A stretch of DNA of 64,000 nt from Embiotoca jacksoni (GCA_022577435.1 JAKOON010000005.1:17511724-17575723); one strand, 5' to 3'. Counted from the first letter of the stretch, positions 14,861-27,870 are shown. Notes: generated from the letters alone by a model not told the origin. Translations and numbers: made by a program.

Positions 14861-15158
14861 CTTCTGTTGGCTGGAAACTTGAAAAAGTCCAGAGCTGTTT
14901 AAAAATGCATCAAACATGCTGTTGGATTAACTCTCTGTCTCTGTCTTTCACTGTCTCGCTGAGGAGAGTGAGGGGCGAGCCAGGCCACACCGGGGGGGGG
15001 GGAGTCAAGTCCTTCACAAATGAGACCAATTCTTGTGTGTTTGATGGAGAACAAATATGATAATACAGTCAAAGCGCACTTAATAATGAAATGAATGGAA
15101 AGGGATTTATTTGAATTAAGTGAATCCACTGAAAAAAGTGACAGTGTCTCAGTGTGAA

Positions 15159-15160
<2 letters not shown>

Positions 15161-15218
<58 letters not shown>
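15161..15218. repeat. (TG)29 microsatellite
   Basis: Uninterrupted 58-bp TG array, directly followed by a repeat-free block with CATATTAATTAGCGTG. Confidence 0.98.
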
Positions 15219-15220
<2 letters not shown>

Positions 15221-15504
15221 CATATTAATTAGCGTGTTTGCCAAATGGTCCAAGTGAGAGCCCACTGGGTCCTGTGCTCTGCACTTTTTGCCCTCTTCCT
15301 CCACTCTTCCTGCTCTCTCTTTCTCTTCCTCTCCAGAGCCAAGATGTGCATATGTTTTGGGCTGCTTTAATTTCTCCGCTCATAATTGGGCTGAACCGCA
15401 GGGAGCCCTCATCCACTGGGACAACACTGTAAACATGAGTTTACGCTCTCCATCTCTTTCTCTCTGGGTGGGAGAGCTGCTCTCAGTTCTCTCTCCCTCC
15501 CTAT

Positions 15505-15507
<3 letters not shown>

Positions 15508-15538
<31 letters not shown>
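15508..15538. repeat. (AC)15 microsatellite
   Basis: Short perfect CA array preceded by a CT-rich patch (15446-15500). Confidence 0.97.
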
Positions 15539-15539
<1 letters not shown>

Positions 15540-16200
15540 GCAAGCTGAAAACACAATATTGCGCACTGATCAAACAAATAAACTACAAACCAAGATGACA
15601 AGAAAAGGGGCTTTACTCTGACCCTCTATTTCTAGTGATGAACAAAAAAACCTAACCGCTCAGAGCGCTGCTCCCGCTCAGTCAATGACAGAAAAAAATA
15701 AATAAATAATTGAGCGCAAGAGAAACTGTTTGAAGAGTCAGAGGCTTCCAGCACACTACATTGCATCAGAGGGCCAGTAGACACAGAGTACTTTCCTGCA
15801 GAGATGGGTAATGAAGGCGGGTGGGAAGTTATTCATAAAAATCTGACCATGTAAGCACTTGTGTAGAGACATGATGTTTAATTTGTAGTTTGAGCAAAAG
15901 AAGTTTTCAAGTCCAGCTGCAAATACGGAACAATAATGTCACACTTGAGTGGGCAAACAGGTCAAACCACCTCCATTGTGCTCGTTCGGGAGCAGCCGAA
16001 ATGCAGCGTGGGACTCCAGCACACTGAGGGTTAACAGACTGAATGAGCTTTGGAGCGGTAATAGGCTGTCCAAAAATGTACTGCTTATCTTATACAGCAT
16101 GCTTCCATAATTTAGATGCTGTTTGCATGTCTGTGTGTGCATGTTTCCATTTGTTTGTGCATGTGTACTGTATGTGTGTTGGCACAGTCGAAGCATGCCC
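15540..16200. other. Intronic stretch, no gene seen
   Basis: Mixed sequence; no supported element. Confidence 0.5.
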
Positions 16201-16205
16201 CCTGC

Positions 16206-16207
<2 letters not shown>

Positions 16208-16272
<65 letters not shown>
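16208..16272. repeat. (GT)n microsatellite
   Basis: Uninterrupted 65-bp GT array. Confidence 0.98.
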
Positions 16273-16275
<3 letters not shown>

Positions 16276-16784
16276 GCATGCTCCTGAGTTCAGAGGTAGT
16301 GACAGCTTTGACAGCTATACCTGCCAATGGCCAGATCCCGGCGATAACCCTTGCTGTCGCCACAAAGCCGTCAGAAAGGCTCCAATTTCCCCCCCAGACA
16401 CTGGGCCAGTCTGTGGAGGCAGCGAGGGGGGGTAGAGAGACAACCTCCAGCCATTCTCCACAATACACTCTCCTCATTCCACCCTACTAACACATGAATG
16501 AGGATCCAATTGATTCTTTTTCACCCCAGTCCATTTTCCCACCCGGCCTGACACAGAGAGAGGATTTTGTGCTCATCTGCCCTTCCTTGTGTACTTCATA
16601 TCGGGGAGAAGACTTATAGAAAGGAAAGGTAAAAAGGGGGGATCTTTATCAGAAAGCGAATTAACGCTCAAAGTGCTCCATTTGGAAGGTATATCAGGCC
16701 AATCCATTAAAAGGGCCTTCAGAAAAGAGCCGGCACGGAGGACACCTTGAGAATGAACAGAAGACCTTGCTGAAACAGCACTCT

Positions 16785-16786
<2 letters not shown>

Positions 16787-16840
<54 letters not shown>
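16787..16840. repeat. (AG)27 microsatellite
   Basis: Uninterrupted 54-bp AG array. Confidence 0.98.
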
Positions 16841-16843
<3 letters not shown>

Positions 16844-17130
16844 GTGAAACAAAACAAGACAGTGCAAGAGTTTGTGCCATATGGGGCTGCATAATTAACC
16901 GCTAAATAATGGTTATACTTAAGAAGACAGAAATTACATAAATAAGCTTACTTATAAACTGACAAAGTAAAATAATGAAATGAAAATGGCTGAAAATAAA
17001 TCAATCATTTTCATTTGGATTTGTTTCATTAACATCACCAAAAATGAATTATTTTTGTTCTTATTACAAGTGTACAGTACATTCTCTCTATCACATTCAC
17101 AAGCATGTGTGCATTTCTTTTCTTTCTTTT

Positions 17131-17159
17131 CACGCATGCACGCACGCACACGCACACGC

Positions 17160-17203
<44 letters not shown>

Positions 17204-17208
17204 CACAC
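17131..17208. repeat. Compound (CGCA)n/(CA)n
   Basis: CGCA/CGCACA units grade into perfect CA at 17165-17202. Confidence 0.97.
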
Positions 17209-17209
17209 C

Positions 17210-19140
17210 TGCTCCAGCAGTGAGTTCCATTAATCTTCTCCCAGGCCCTGTCCTCTGTGGGCTGACCCAGGTGAGGGAGGGGGAGACTGGGGTCAAAGGC
17301 TAGAGGACTGCCCCTGTCTGGATGGGGGCCTCGTGAACATTAGCCCCTGGCCAGTGAGGTGGGGTCGTGGAGGGACCACCCTATACTGACTGCGAGAGGT
17401 CAGTGATTAGAAAAAGAAAAGTGATATGTGAAAGAATCTGAAGGTGGACACCACTGCAGAAAAATTTAATTTAACTGTCTACTGCATGTGATAATTCAAA
17501 CTATAAAGACCACGTTACCTTAAATGATATTGGTTTGCAGATTTTTCAATATCGTGCCTTTCCTTTTCCATGCACTAATAAGAAGAGTAATACATCTCAC
17601 CACCATTAACAACATGCACTCTCACGTGAATGCAATGTGGTAAAACAGGAACAGAAATTTAGTTAATTTTTTGTGCAATCAATCAGTCAAACACATTTTC
17701 AGTTAAAACAGTGACAGAGTGTAAAATTCTGCTAGATTGCAATCAGTCCACGTGGGTCTGTGTCATGTAAATTTGGGTATCTGCCCATGTCTGCTAAGAG
17801 TGTCGGCTTGCAGCCAAAAAATTAAATTGTGTGGACTGTGCGGGATGACCATATGTGCCAACAAATTCTAAACTTCTGAAGACATCTGCCTATGCCCACA
17901 CCCTAAGCAGTATAAGCAAAATGGTGTACATGTACACTGCCGATGTCCCAATTAGTTTTTAGACTGTGCACTTCCTAATGCACAAAGTTTAAAAAGTATA
18001 AAAAGTCAAAGCTGTCAGTCTTCTCAGTGATGGTCTTATTTGCCTGAGGTTGTAATAGTGTTTTTATATACTCTCATTGCTGTCCTTTGATGGTCTTCAA
18101 TATTACTTTGTATAGCATCTTATATGGACACATTATATATAGGGCAAGTTAAGAAAGTCTGACTAATCAGCAGATTGTGCTTAAGCAAAATCCAAAACTG
18201 TACATCCATGAGAGTTTGTGTAACATTTATGATGCTTCCTTTTCCCCTTCCTAAATTAAAGTGCACTTTACATACATGATTCAGGTAACAAATGTTGCAA
18301 CAAAAAAAAAAAAAAAAGCTAAACTGCAGAATCTTCTGCTCAGTAACACACCAGATATAATGAGAAGAAAGATTTGTCTTTGGCTCTTACAGATCCAGGC
18401 TGTGCCACCGTGCAGATCACCCCAGAGCTGACCTCATCCCCAGCCCGCTGATGGGAGAACAGAGATGCGGCCCCAGGGGTGAACTGGCCTTTTTGTGCCT
18501 CCTTTCCCCCTCTCATCTCCCTGAACAAGACCCTGAACAAGCAGACCCTCTGTCTCAAGCACCTACCAGGAACAGAGACTCAACTCTTCGTCTGGCATTA
18601 TCAAACCGCTCAATGAACAGCGACCACACACTGAAGTTACAGAATGTGAGTGAATAGAGAGACACGGGGAAAGAGCTGGACAGTATTTTTGTTATACAGA
18701 AAACTGTCTTCTGTCTTTACAAAACAACTCTACACTTTTTCAGTTTGATAGTAGCACCCTACAATCCCCAATATTACTGAATACAATGTGGTCGGTGTTC
18801 ACTGCGTCATTCTTTGAGTATCACTTCGTAGCACTAAGAAGAAAGACTTTCCTCCAAATTCAGGCTCAAATTTAGAAGTAAAAAGATCATATTATAAAAA
18901 GAGCACATAAAAACTTAAAAACAACATCACTCATCTATTCCTAACTACTACCGTACATCCCTCCCACCTTCCCACTCAGATACAAACACACAGGCATACA
19001 CACACAGACTTGAAAGTGTCTGATATGCGAGGCGTGTTGATCCTGTTTATAATGGCGAGTTTCCTGGTGTAAGCTGCTGGTCTCCCCTGGCGTTGGTCTC
19101 CCTCTTCTCTCCAGCCCCTCATCTCTAATGCATGAGTCAG
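17210..19140. other. Intronic stretch, no gene seen
   Basis: About 1.9 kb of largely repeat-free sequence, including a 15-17 base A run near 18302-18317. No open frame resembles a protein family. Confidence 0.5.
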
Positions 19141-19150
19141 CCAGGGAGAC

Positions 19151-19227
19151 CGCGGAGGCCAAAGAACGAACGAAAGCGAGAGAGCGAGAGCGGACGGAGG
19201 GAGAGGCTAACCCTGGCGCTGCGGCGC
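19151..19227. other. CpG-dense purine-rich patch
   Basis: Eleven CpG dinucleotides in 77 bp, against a CpG-poor background typical of a methylated vertebrate genome. It is too short for a CpG island. It may be a small unmethylated regulatory patch or a degenerate GAACGAAAGCGAGA-type repeat. Confidence 0.6.
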
Positions 19228-19361
19228 AACACTTTCATATTCTAATAAACCCAACATGAATACACGCATATACAGAAAGGGAGGAAATTGCATTTCTAAA
19301 ACTCTCTCTGTATCAAAGGGCATTCCGCAGAACATCTCTCACACTCTCACACTCTCACACA

Positions 19362-19369
<8 letters not shown>

Positions 19370-19393
<24 letters not shown>
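19370..19393. repeat. (AC)12 with TCACAC satellite
   Basis: Short CA array preceded by several CTCACA/CTCTCACAC units from about 19336. Confidence 0.93.
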
Positions 19394-19485
19394 TAAACAT
19401 GCAGTCCGGCATTTTCCAAACCAGGAAAAAATGGACTAAACACAAACACACACACACACGGGGAAGGCTCAGAAGGATTACAGTC

Positions 19486-19499
19486 TGCTGACGACAGCA
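19486..19499. promoter_or_regulatory. MAF-type (C-MARE) palindrome, one mismatch
   Basis: TGCTGACGACAGCA matches the 14-bp MAF/CRE-type recognition element TGCTGACGTCAGCA at 13 of 14 positions (T to A at 19494). MAF is the usual chromosomal neighbour of WWOX in vertebrates. Binding is inference. Confidence 0.35.
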
Positions 19500-21060
19500 G
19501 TTGAATACACACACAGGCATAAAAACAGAAAACTTCTTAAGGGAAGTTCTGTTTGAGGAAGTTCTAACGAGATGTCTGGAAACAGTGGAAGCTGATTTCT
19601 CTGATCATATCACTGTATTATAGTGAGAGCACGTGGACAACAAGTCAGAGGTAACAGAAAGAGGAAAAGACAGAGAGCAAATAGGAGGCCATCTGAAGCA
19701 GAGATGCAAATATTGTGCAAAACACGTAGGGCTAAACTCCAGCTCAAACTCATTTCTGGCCTCATCTCCTTTAGAGCAAGCCATTTAATTTCAGGCCACC
19801 GATACCCATCCCTCCTTTCACAAGAGTTAATATCCCATTCTCCCTCCTCCTCACTGCTGGTGTGTGATGGAGTCTCAGTGACAGCCTGTAATGCAGGCTT
19901 GTATGCATTGATTATATGACACCCTCCATTCAGGTGTGCTATTAAAGTTCCCCTCCTCTCTTCCTTTCTGCTCTGCCAGTGGAATAATGTCCAATAATAA
20001 GAGGAGCAGGTGACTGGAGCCGAGACAGGAGCCAGGCTCTCAAACAGAAACACTGGTTCCCTGGCAGCACGAGATGAAGACACGCCCCTGTTATTGGCCC
20101 TAGCACTGTAAGCCAAGGAGGAACCGGGTGGGGCAATGCATAATTGCATTTAAATTACATGAAGGATGCTTTGACTACCTCCTTGTCTGGCTGCCACTCC
20201 TCCCTGCATATCTGAATCCATGTAAAATCAACCCAACCCATCCCACCTTCTGTAATTCCCTTCCCCCCCTACACTCAGTGAGGACGCCCTCATGTCTGTT
20301 ACACATGTGAACATTTAGCAATGCAGGACACGGAGAATATGCCTTTAATTAGTGCTCAGTAATGAGCGCGTCTCTGTGTATGCGAACAAGAACTCGATAT
20401 GGGGATATATCAAACTGCACTGCAGATGTAAAAGTATTTGTTGAAAGGAGGCTAACCAACATACAAATACAACACAATAATCAAAAGAAATGGAGGAAAA
20501 AAAAACAAGAAAATAAGGGACCATGGGTGGTGCCAAACAAAAAACTACAGACTAAACAAAACTTTCTGTAAGTCTTGTACTTTACCTGAATGTACAGCTG
20601 CACTAATATTACCCAGGCATACAACACACATCACAAACAACCATATAAACCATTTTTCCACTTGCACTAAAGAAAGATTATTGTGCATGTTTGCACAGAG
20701 CAGTAGATTCAACATCAAGACCACAGCCCTCTGTAGCAAGCTGCTAAGAATTAGTAGCATTGTATATAAGCTATTGACCAAAATGGAAACTGTGTTTGGC
20801 AGGTGACAAAAAAGACAATCACACAAGATGATTATATGCAGCAGCTGTGTCAAACAAAGTAAACGTGCACTGGAGATCGAACAAGCAAATGCCCACCATA
20901 AACTGAGCGGAGTAGCCATCAGAGGTCTCACAATTATGATGTTGTACAGTCAGATTACACTGCTGCCAAGTATCGCTGTGTAAATTAACTATTATCTCTC
21001 ATTAAATCCATCATTTTGTCAAGATACAAAATGACAACCAACATAGTGAATACAGTGAAT
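19500..21060. other. Intronic stretch, no gene seen
   Basis: Contains a 179-codon open frame on the minus strand (20149-19610) that I reject as coding (see rejected list), and an inverted pair AATGCA-TAAT-TGCATT near 20135-20150 that resembles overlapping octamer sites. Otherwise featureless. Confidence 0.45.
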
Positions 21061-21071
21061 AACGTTTTTCT

Positions 21072-21094
21072 ACATGATCAGGTGATGATCATGT
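21072..21094. repeat. 9-bp inverted repeat
   Basis: Arms ACATGATCA and TGATCATGT separated by 5 bp. It could be a paired binding site or simply a chance palindrome. Confidence 0.7.
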
Positions 21095-21247
21095 GGAATA
21101 ACAAATAATATAATATCCCCAAAACTTGATTTGCTCATTTTCAGTTGAGAACATATAGAGATAAAGTACTTTCTTACCTTCACGACAGAGTGCTTCTAAT
21201 TTTCATGTTTAAAATTTGAAATATTGCACACAATCATATTTTTGAAA

Positions 21248-21271
21248 GGCCCAACCTGTGGCCCAACCTGT
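21248..21271. repeat. 12-bp tandem duplication
   Basis: Two exact copies of GGCCCAACCTGT. Confidence 0.9.
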
Positions 21272-21279
21272 GTCACCTA

Positions 21280-24000
21280 ATACCAGGTATCTAAAAATCA
21301 AAAAAAAGTCTTCCACAAAACTCATTTAATATTATTTTCTGCAATTTAAAAACTATGATAAAGTAAAAGGTATGATATAAAACTTCAAGAGATTCAACAC
21401 CTGAATTCAAGGAATAACAAAAGTTCTCAGGTGATTAGACAATGAGGCGGTAAAAAAAAAAAGGGTTGTTCTAAATTGAATGAAAGACAACATTTCAGAT
21501 CCTGACTGGAAATTACAGTCTGTCCTGTAGGTTAAGCTGCAGGTTGGTACACAAACCCATTATAGTAACTAAAATCAGGTCATATTATAGTGGCTGTACC
21601 AAGCCTCAGACAGACAACAATCTTTAAGCCTTCTGCTCTCACCCACACAGTATTCCCGCTGTAAAGCGCAGCAGTCTACCTTCACCATCTCTGTCATTCT
21701 GGGAAGCTCCAGGCCCAGAATAGAGCTCAGAGCTCTATGGTTTACATAAACCACAATACCTCCTCAGCTTGGAAGGGGGAAGAAAGACACAAGCATCTGT
21801 TTTTGTTTGCATTTTATTCCAAAACATAAAATTGAATCAATCTTTTAATACTCTGGATTGTATAAACATGGGAGAGAACTGCTTGAATAAATATCAAGAA
21901 TGAAAATGGATTTCTCGTCGACGACTATTATCTATGTGGTTTATTTATGAATACCACGGCTGGTGCCAAAATAGGCAAGACATAAAAATACAGAGATAAT
22001 GTGTTTAGCCTTTTTCATTTTCTTCTTTTTAAGTGAAAGAATAAATATTAGGATTTACATCACATTTACATTTTTATCAAAATCAAGTTGGGCGCCACTA
22101 AACCTGCATGCACCATTTCAATCTGTGGTTGCCAGGACAACTGTGAAAATAACAAAAGCAACATGACACTGACATCTTTAACAGAAAAATCATTAAAACC
22201 AACATGAGGGGCCAGATGATGCTGTCTGTGTCACAGTCAGTGTGTGACTGATAAACACCACGCTGGATCCATAAATAGACTAATGGATCTTTCACTGCTC
22301 CCACTACAATGCACTCAGTCAGGGATGGTTAGTGGGTGTTTTTGTAAAAATGATAGATAAAATCCTCTCAATCTCCCAGACTCATAATAGTGGTATGTAA
22401 TATCGGACAAAGAGCAGCGCACACACCTCAACATATCCGATGGCCATCTATCGCCGGCCACCGCAACTCCCACCAATGCTTCACTACTTCTCATGCACAC
22501 TTCCTGTATATTCAAGGTGTTATGTGGAATAACAGTTTTATGGATTTTAATTGGCATTCATCTTGGAAGACTGTGGCTAGCCATCACATGGAGGGTCTGT
22601 TTTATCTCCTCTTAATGTAGACCAGTCTTTTTGGGTGAGATGCAGAGGGAGGTCCACGACACTAGGCGAGTTGGATCTGTCTTCAGCCACTGATTGGTGA
22701 AGAAATAGAAAGATATCGAATCAGTTGGGACTGATGCACAAATGCATAATGGAACCATCACATGAATGCTGTGCCTCCATTAATATCTTTTGAGTGTGAG
22801 GATTCCAGTTGACAAGAAGCTTTTTCCATCCATATTTCTTACCTCCGATTTTTACGAGCAGTGCTCTGGTTATTACGGCACACCGCACAGAGTGAAACAA
22901 ACTTCAAACAACCGCACTGAGGACCACAGCAGATCCTCCACAGCCAGGGAGATGACTTTCTATAGTCTGTGCATGCTCCAGTGTGTGTGTGTGTATGTAT
23001 GTGTGTGACAGGTTTATAGGAGTCATTTATCCTGCTCAGCGGGCTAGTGTAGTGCGGAATGGTGGCCTGAGTGCCAGGCGTAGCTTATTGTTGTGTAGCC
23101 TTTATGGGCTACATTAAGTACAGCTGAGTGAGAGGGAAACATACAGTACAATACCCTGAGCTCACACATGTCATACACACAGAGATTAAGTACCTCCCTG
23201 GGCCCAGGGCAGGTCTACATCCACTCAGCACAAGACCCTGGCACACCTCACTCCAACTGCAGACATGGGTGAAGGTATGTGAGTGTGTGTGAGAGTTGTA
23301 TGCTGGGAACTAATTACAAAAGTTCAAGGAATAATTCAGTTAGTATTTGAACGGCTGAGCGAAGGATGATGCCTTGAAACAAAAAGAATCTGATGCATCA
23401 TTCTGATTAATACTTTGTCTGTTCAAGAAGAATTTACTCTCAAATGAACACGGGAGTATTAGAAGTATGAAAGATGAGGGAAACCTTTCTTTCTATTCCT
23501 CTGATCAATTTGAGCAATAAAAGCGACATCACTGGACTGTTCGTTCTCAGCTTGTGATGGAAAATGAACGCAGACAAATATGCGCACACACACACACAAA
23601 CAAAACTACATGTGTGCACTTGTTCTCAGACACACTGGTCACACTGGCACAGACAAACGGGTCCAACAGTCAGGCGGTTTGAAAAGCAGCTTTATTCTCT
23701 CACTTACCCACTTATAACACCCCCCCACTTGCGCGTCTGCGTTTTTGAAAGCTTCATAAGCGTCGCCTCTTCAACTGTGTTCCACAGTGTAAAAATAGAG
23801 GCCATTATATTGCCTAATGCCTACCTGCCAGCCCTCTATGCTCCCTTCTGTACACGAAGGCTTTTACATGATGAGGTGGCTGACATGTTCCACACACACC
23901 ATCCATTACCATATGTACACTGGATGAGACTCAGCCTGCGCAACTTATACTAATGCATGTTTGGTATGCCCTGTGGGGGTGGGAGACATGCGCGCACATG
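21280..24000. other. Intronic stretch, no gene seen
   Basis: About 2.7 kb with little simple repeat. A CpG-containing palindrome TCGTCGACGA sits at 21916-21925 (to within a few bases) in an AT-rich setting. No gene recognised. Confidence 0.5.
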
Positions 24001-24001
24001 T

Positions 24002-24035
<34 letters not shown>

Positions 24036-24083
24036 GCACACGCGCACACACACGCACGCGCACACGCACTCACGCACTCACAC
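24002..24083. repeat. (CA)n with CGCA/CGCGCA units
   Basis: Perfect CA for 26 bp, then mixed CACGCGCA units and CGCACT to about 24083. Confidence 0.97.
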
Positions 24084-24237
24084 GCTTGAACAAAAAGATG
24101 TGCAAACCCTCTCCCATACAAATATAATGCCAGCATTGTGATACGCCACTTGTATTAACAGCAGGATGCTTTTAAAGTAAATAAAAACATTACAGCTGGC
24201 TCTCAGGGTGAGGCGAGGTCCTGCTTCTCAGAGCCTC

Positions 24238-24337
<100 letters not shown>

Positions 24338-24704
24338 ACTAGAAGAGGGGGGCAATCCTCTGTTCTGGGGCGGCGGTTCCTCTCTAATTGCCCCTCTAGG
24401 TGCCTGTGTGCTGGAGAGCTGAACTGAGGGTAAACACAGATCTAGAGATGATTAATAGCCAGAGGTCAGGGCGGAGCAAAAACAGGCAGAGAGGCTGAGA
24501 CCTCACTCCAGCCTACCTTGGCCATCCAAATCTACACACAAACACACACTGAAGGAAGTCATTTTTTTTTTTCAAAAGTAGATCTGTACATGTGTTTAAA
24601 CTTACATAAAAATTTAAACAGATCTATCCAACACCGGATTCCTCTCAGCAGAGCAGCAGAGACATTGGAGATAAATGAAGAGGTAGCAGGGCAGGTCATT
24701 CAAG

Positions 24705-24758
24705 GGTGAGGGTAAAAGGTAAAGTTGAAGGGTGAAGGTGAAGGTGAAGGGTGAGGGT
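24705..24758. repeat. GGTGAA-type hexamer repeats
   Basis: Degenerate tandem GGTGAA/GGGTGAGGGT units on the plus strand. Confidence 0.85.
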
Positions 24759-24953
24759 CACAGTGTCGGCACACAGCAGAAGACTTTAACAAGCCGTGAT
24801 CAATACACGACCAGGAAAGCCTGAGCTTCTGTTTCTGCTTCATCCCCCCTCAGCTGTAGGTGGTCTCTCAAAGATTGTACACTGTAGCAGAGAGACACGC
24901 ATCCTGCTTCTATCACCTGCCCACTTTGTCTTCCCTGTCCCTTGACAGACAAA

Positions 24954-24956
<3 letters not shown>

Positions 24957-25027
<71 letters not shown>

Positions 25028-25080
25028 GCACATACACACATAGAGCACACACACACATAGAGCACACACACATAGAGCAC
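24957..25080. repeat. (AC)33 plus CATAGAGCAC minisatellite
   Basis: CA array to 25022, then four copies of CATAGAGCAC (25022, 25039, 25056, 25071) spaced 17, 17 and 15 bp and separated by CA. Confidence 0.97.
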
Positions 25081-25207
25081 ATCCACAGCTGAATGGAGTC
25101 AGGTTGGGAGGCCCTTCATTTTTCATGCAAACGGTAATTTAGTGAGACTGCCTATTGATTGAGCGCCGCTTGTCTCCCAAACAATGCCACTTCAATCAGC
25201 GGCCCGT

Positions 25208-25264
25208 GGGGGTGGAGGGGGGTCGGGGACAGGGAGGAGTTGGAGGGGAGGTCGGGGGGGGGGG
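25208..25264 (+). other. Extended G-quadruplex-prone run
   Basis: At least six G runs of three or more (25208-25212, 25217-25222, 25225-25228, 25232-25234, 25245-25248, 25254-25264) with short loops. The G-rich strand is the wwox template strand. Confidence 0.7.
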
Positions 25265-25279
25265 AGAAGGGAGGGCTGC

Positions 25280-27580
25280 CGATAGCTGCAGTGACTGATT
25301 TAAGAGATGGATAAAAAGCAGATACGTCCCCCGCCCCTGTACTGATTAATGACAGTGGCCAGAGCAGCCCTGGACTATGCATCATGATTTAACCACCAGC
25401 CCCTCATCTAAAGATTAGCGTGCACGCACGCACACACTGTAAAGGCACCCACATACACAGTGTATACTGTACCTCACAGAGAGACGAGACATGGGAGACA
25501 TGGAAGGTGTGAAAGGAGAAAAGAGAAGTGAAGAAGAGAGAGAGACAAGTGAGAGGATAAGGTGGGCGCAGAGATACTGTAAAACTGTGTTGATCTGGTT
25601 ATATTGAACATTTTCTTCAAACAAAACTCACTAACAGCTCAGGAAACACTGGAGACAGGTATTTCCATTTGACCAGACTCCAAGGTCACGTCTTCACACG
25701 TCTTGTGTTGTCTGACCAACAGTTAAAAAGCCCAAAATATTTAGATGACAGTGATACAAAGCAGAGAAGAAAAGCCACTGATCAATTCAGCTTTCATTAA
25801 AAGAGATAAGCACCAGTGAGAAACCATCATAAACATAATTTTCACACAATGCACCATGTGCCCACTAAACCCTGGGAGTGAGACCTGCTTGAGATTTACA
25901 GATCTTTAGTCAAAAATGCAAAGGAATTGGAATTGGAATGAAAAGAAGAACATATTGCACATCATGGCAGTGTGTAAATGAAGCCAGTAAGATTAAAACA
26001 AGCAAAGAACATTTTAAAAAGCAACAGTGAAACATAATAAAATTAAGGAGAACAATTTAGAAACTTTCTGAAAAAACAGCTATAAACAGGTATGTTTATA
26101 CGTTTTTAAAAAAAAAAAGGTTTACTGTTCTGATCTCCTAAAGTGAATCACCCCAAATAGAAAGCAATGAGCAAAGTCTAACTTTTATTTTACCACACAA
26201 TTCTGCCAAAAAGTGTAAGCTGGACGCATTAAGTAGGGAAATCTTCAAAGGAAAAATTCAGCAATGACCTTTCACACTGCTCTCTCTCTACAATGAGTCG
26301 ATTCAGTCTTTGACATTAAGGTGTTAAAAAGGTTGCAAAAATGCTTAGTACATATACAACACAGGCCAAACAATCCCAGCTCCTTGTCCAGCACATCAGT
26401 GCTCCGAGTCTGATCCAACCTGGACAAACCCAACGTCTAATGTCAGAGTCTGCACAAGCGCAGCGCAGAAACCTAGCGTGTGATGTAAAGTTGTGCAAAG
26501 GAAAACACTGACTCTGGTCCATTAGTTGTGTTGGAAGCGGAGGAGGAGGGTTGGAGCCCCTCCCTGCGGCTGCTAAAATATTCATCAGACTCCCTGAGAG
26601 CATGTCTGCTAATAGTTACACATGGAGCAGGAGAAAGAAGCGAGAAGGAGGAGGAGAGGGGTGGGCGCAACGCAAGACGAGGAGAAATTGGGGAGATGAG
26701 CGATGCTCCCTGTGTGCATGTCAGCTAATAGTCAAACATGAGGAGCGAGGAGGGAGGGAAAAACAGGACAAGAAAGAGAGGCAAGCGAGGAGAGGCGTTG
26801 TTTAAATAGTCTGTGGCTGAAATCGCAGGGGATGGACGACGTAAAAAACCTAAAGTAAGGGAAAGGGAGAGACAAAGGGATGAAGGAAGCAAAAGAAAGA
26901 GAGAGAAAGGCAACAATAGATAAAGATTGAGAGGGAGTAATCGCTCCTTTTCTTCCTCCCCTGCCACCACTTGGTCCTCTGAGCTTCATTCCAGATTGAT
27001 TAAAAGCCCCTCTTGTAATTGTCAGATCTTGTAGGAACCATCTCTGTGTTTGAGGAGGAGGAGGGTGAGGGGGCATCTGTGTGAGTAGGGTAGAAGGGAA
27101 ACCCAATTTCAATCACGTCAACCAGTGTAACAGTAGTCACTTCAATAGCCACCAGTCGCTACCACATCAATCAGAACTCCCACTCAGGCAAAAGAAATAA
27201 CACTGTTGCTGTTGTTTTGTCTTTGCAAACAGCAGCCCAGGTAGCCTCATCTCTATATCCCACTGAAGGAAAAAGAAATGTACGCGCATAAGCGGACACA
27301 CACACACGCAGTCATTTCTCCAGTCATTAAAATGAGAAACAGCCGATGGTGTAGGAGCTGTTGAAATACCATTAAGAAATGGAGATAAATGCAGTGGATA
27401 CAGGCCTACTACGGCAACCTCACTACAGTAAATCAGACAGTGACGAATATTACTGAGACCAGGCTGCATGCATATGAACACACAAAAATACACACATAGA
27501 CAAAACACGTGCACGCAGGCGTTCACACACTTCCATCTGCACACAAACTGTGCAAACAATCTGCGAGGCACCTTACAAAA
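25280..27580. other. Intronic stretch, purine-rich in part
   Basis: 26,530-26,910 is purine-rich on the plus strand (GAGGAG and GAAAGAGAG runs) without a perfect array. Open frames here follow the purine bias and are not coding. No gene seen. Confidence 0.5.
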
Positions 27581-27589
27581 AAGCTCCTT

Positions 27590-27870
27590 CTGTGGATTAA
27601 TGAGTAATTATCCTAATTAAATGTTTCCTGATCATCCGTTATGATGTATGGGTGATTATTATGTTCAGAGATGATTAAATGATAGTGTAACAGAGCAGTC
27701 TGATATTATTTCAAAGAATTAATGAGCGTTTGTACAGAGGAACCATGTGGAAATAAGGCGCAAATTAAAGATTGAATTAAGTCCAGAATACAGGACTAAT
27801 TGTGATCTGCAGTAATAGAAAACTTTCTGCCATTTAATCACAGGTGAAGATTTTCATTGTTATTTTTTTT
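27590..27870. promoter_or_regulatory. Candidate conserved non-coding block
   Basis: Repeat-free block packed with homeodomain-type cores (TGAGTAATTATCCTAATTAA, GATGATTAAATGATAG, GAATTAATGAGCG, TTGAATTAAG) and CTAATTGTGATC. It is among the most element-like blocks of intron 8. Inference only. Confidence 0.3.

Noticed and set aside
19610..20149. 179-codon minus-strand open frame, the longest outside repeats
   Set aside because: No recognisable domain and no splice or start context. The underlying DNA looks like intron or non-coding element, and one frame of this length is expected by chance in 64 kb examined six ways.
24957..25080. CRISPR-like array (regularly spaced CATAGAGCAC)
   Set aside because: Spacers are CA repeat, only four 10-bp units, in a vertebrate intron; it is a minisatellite.
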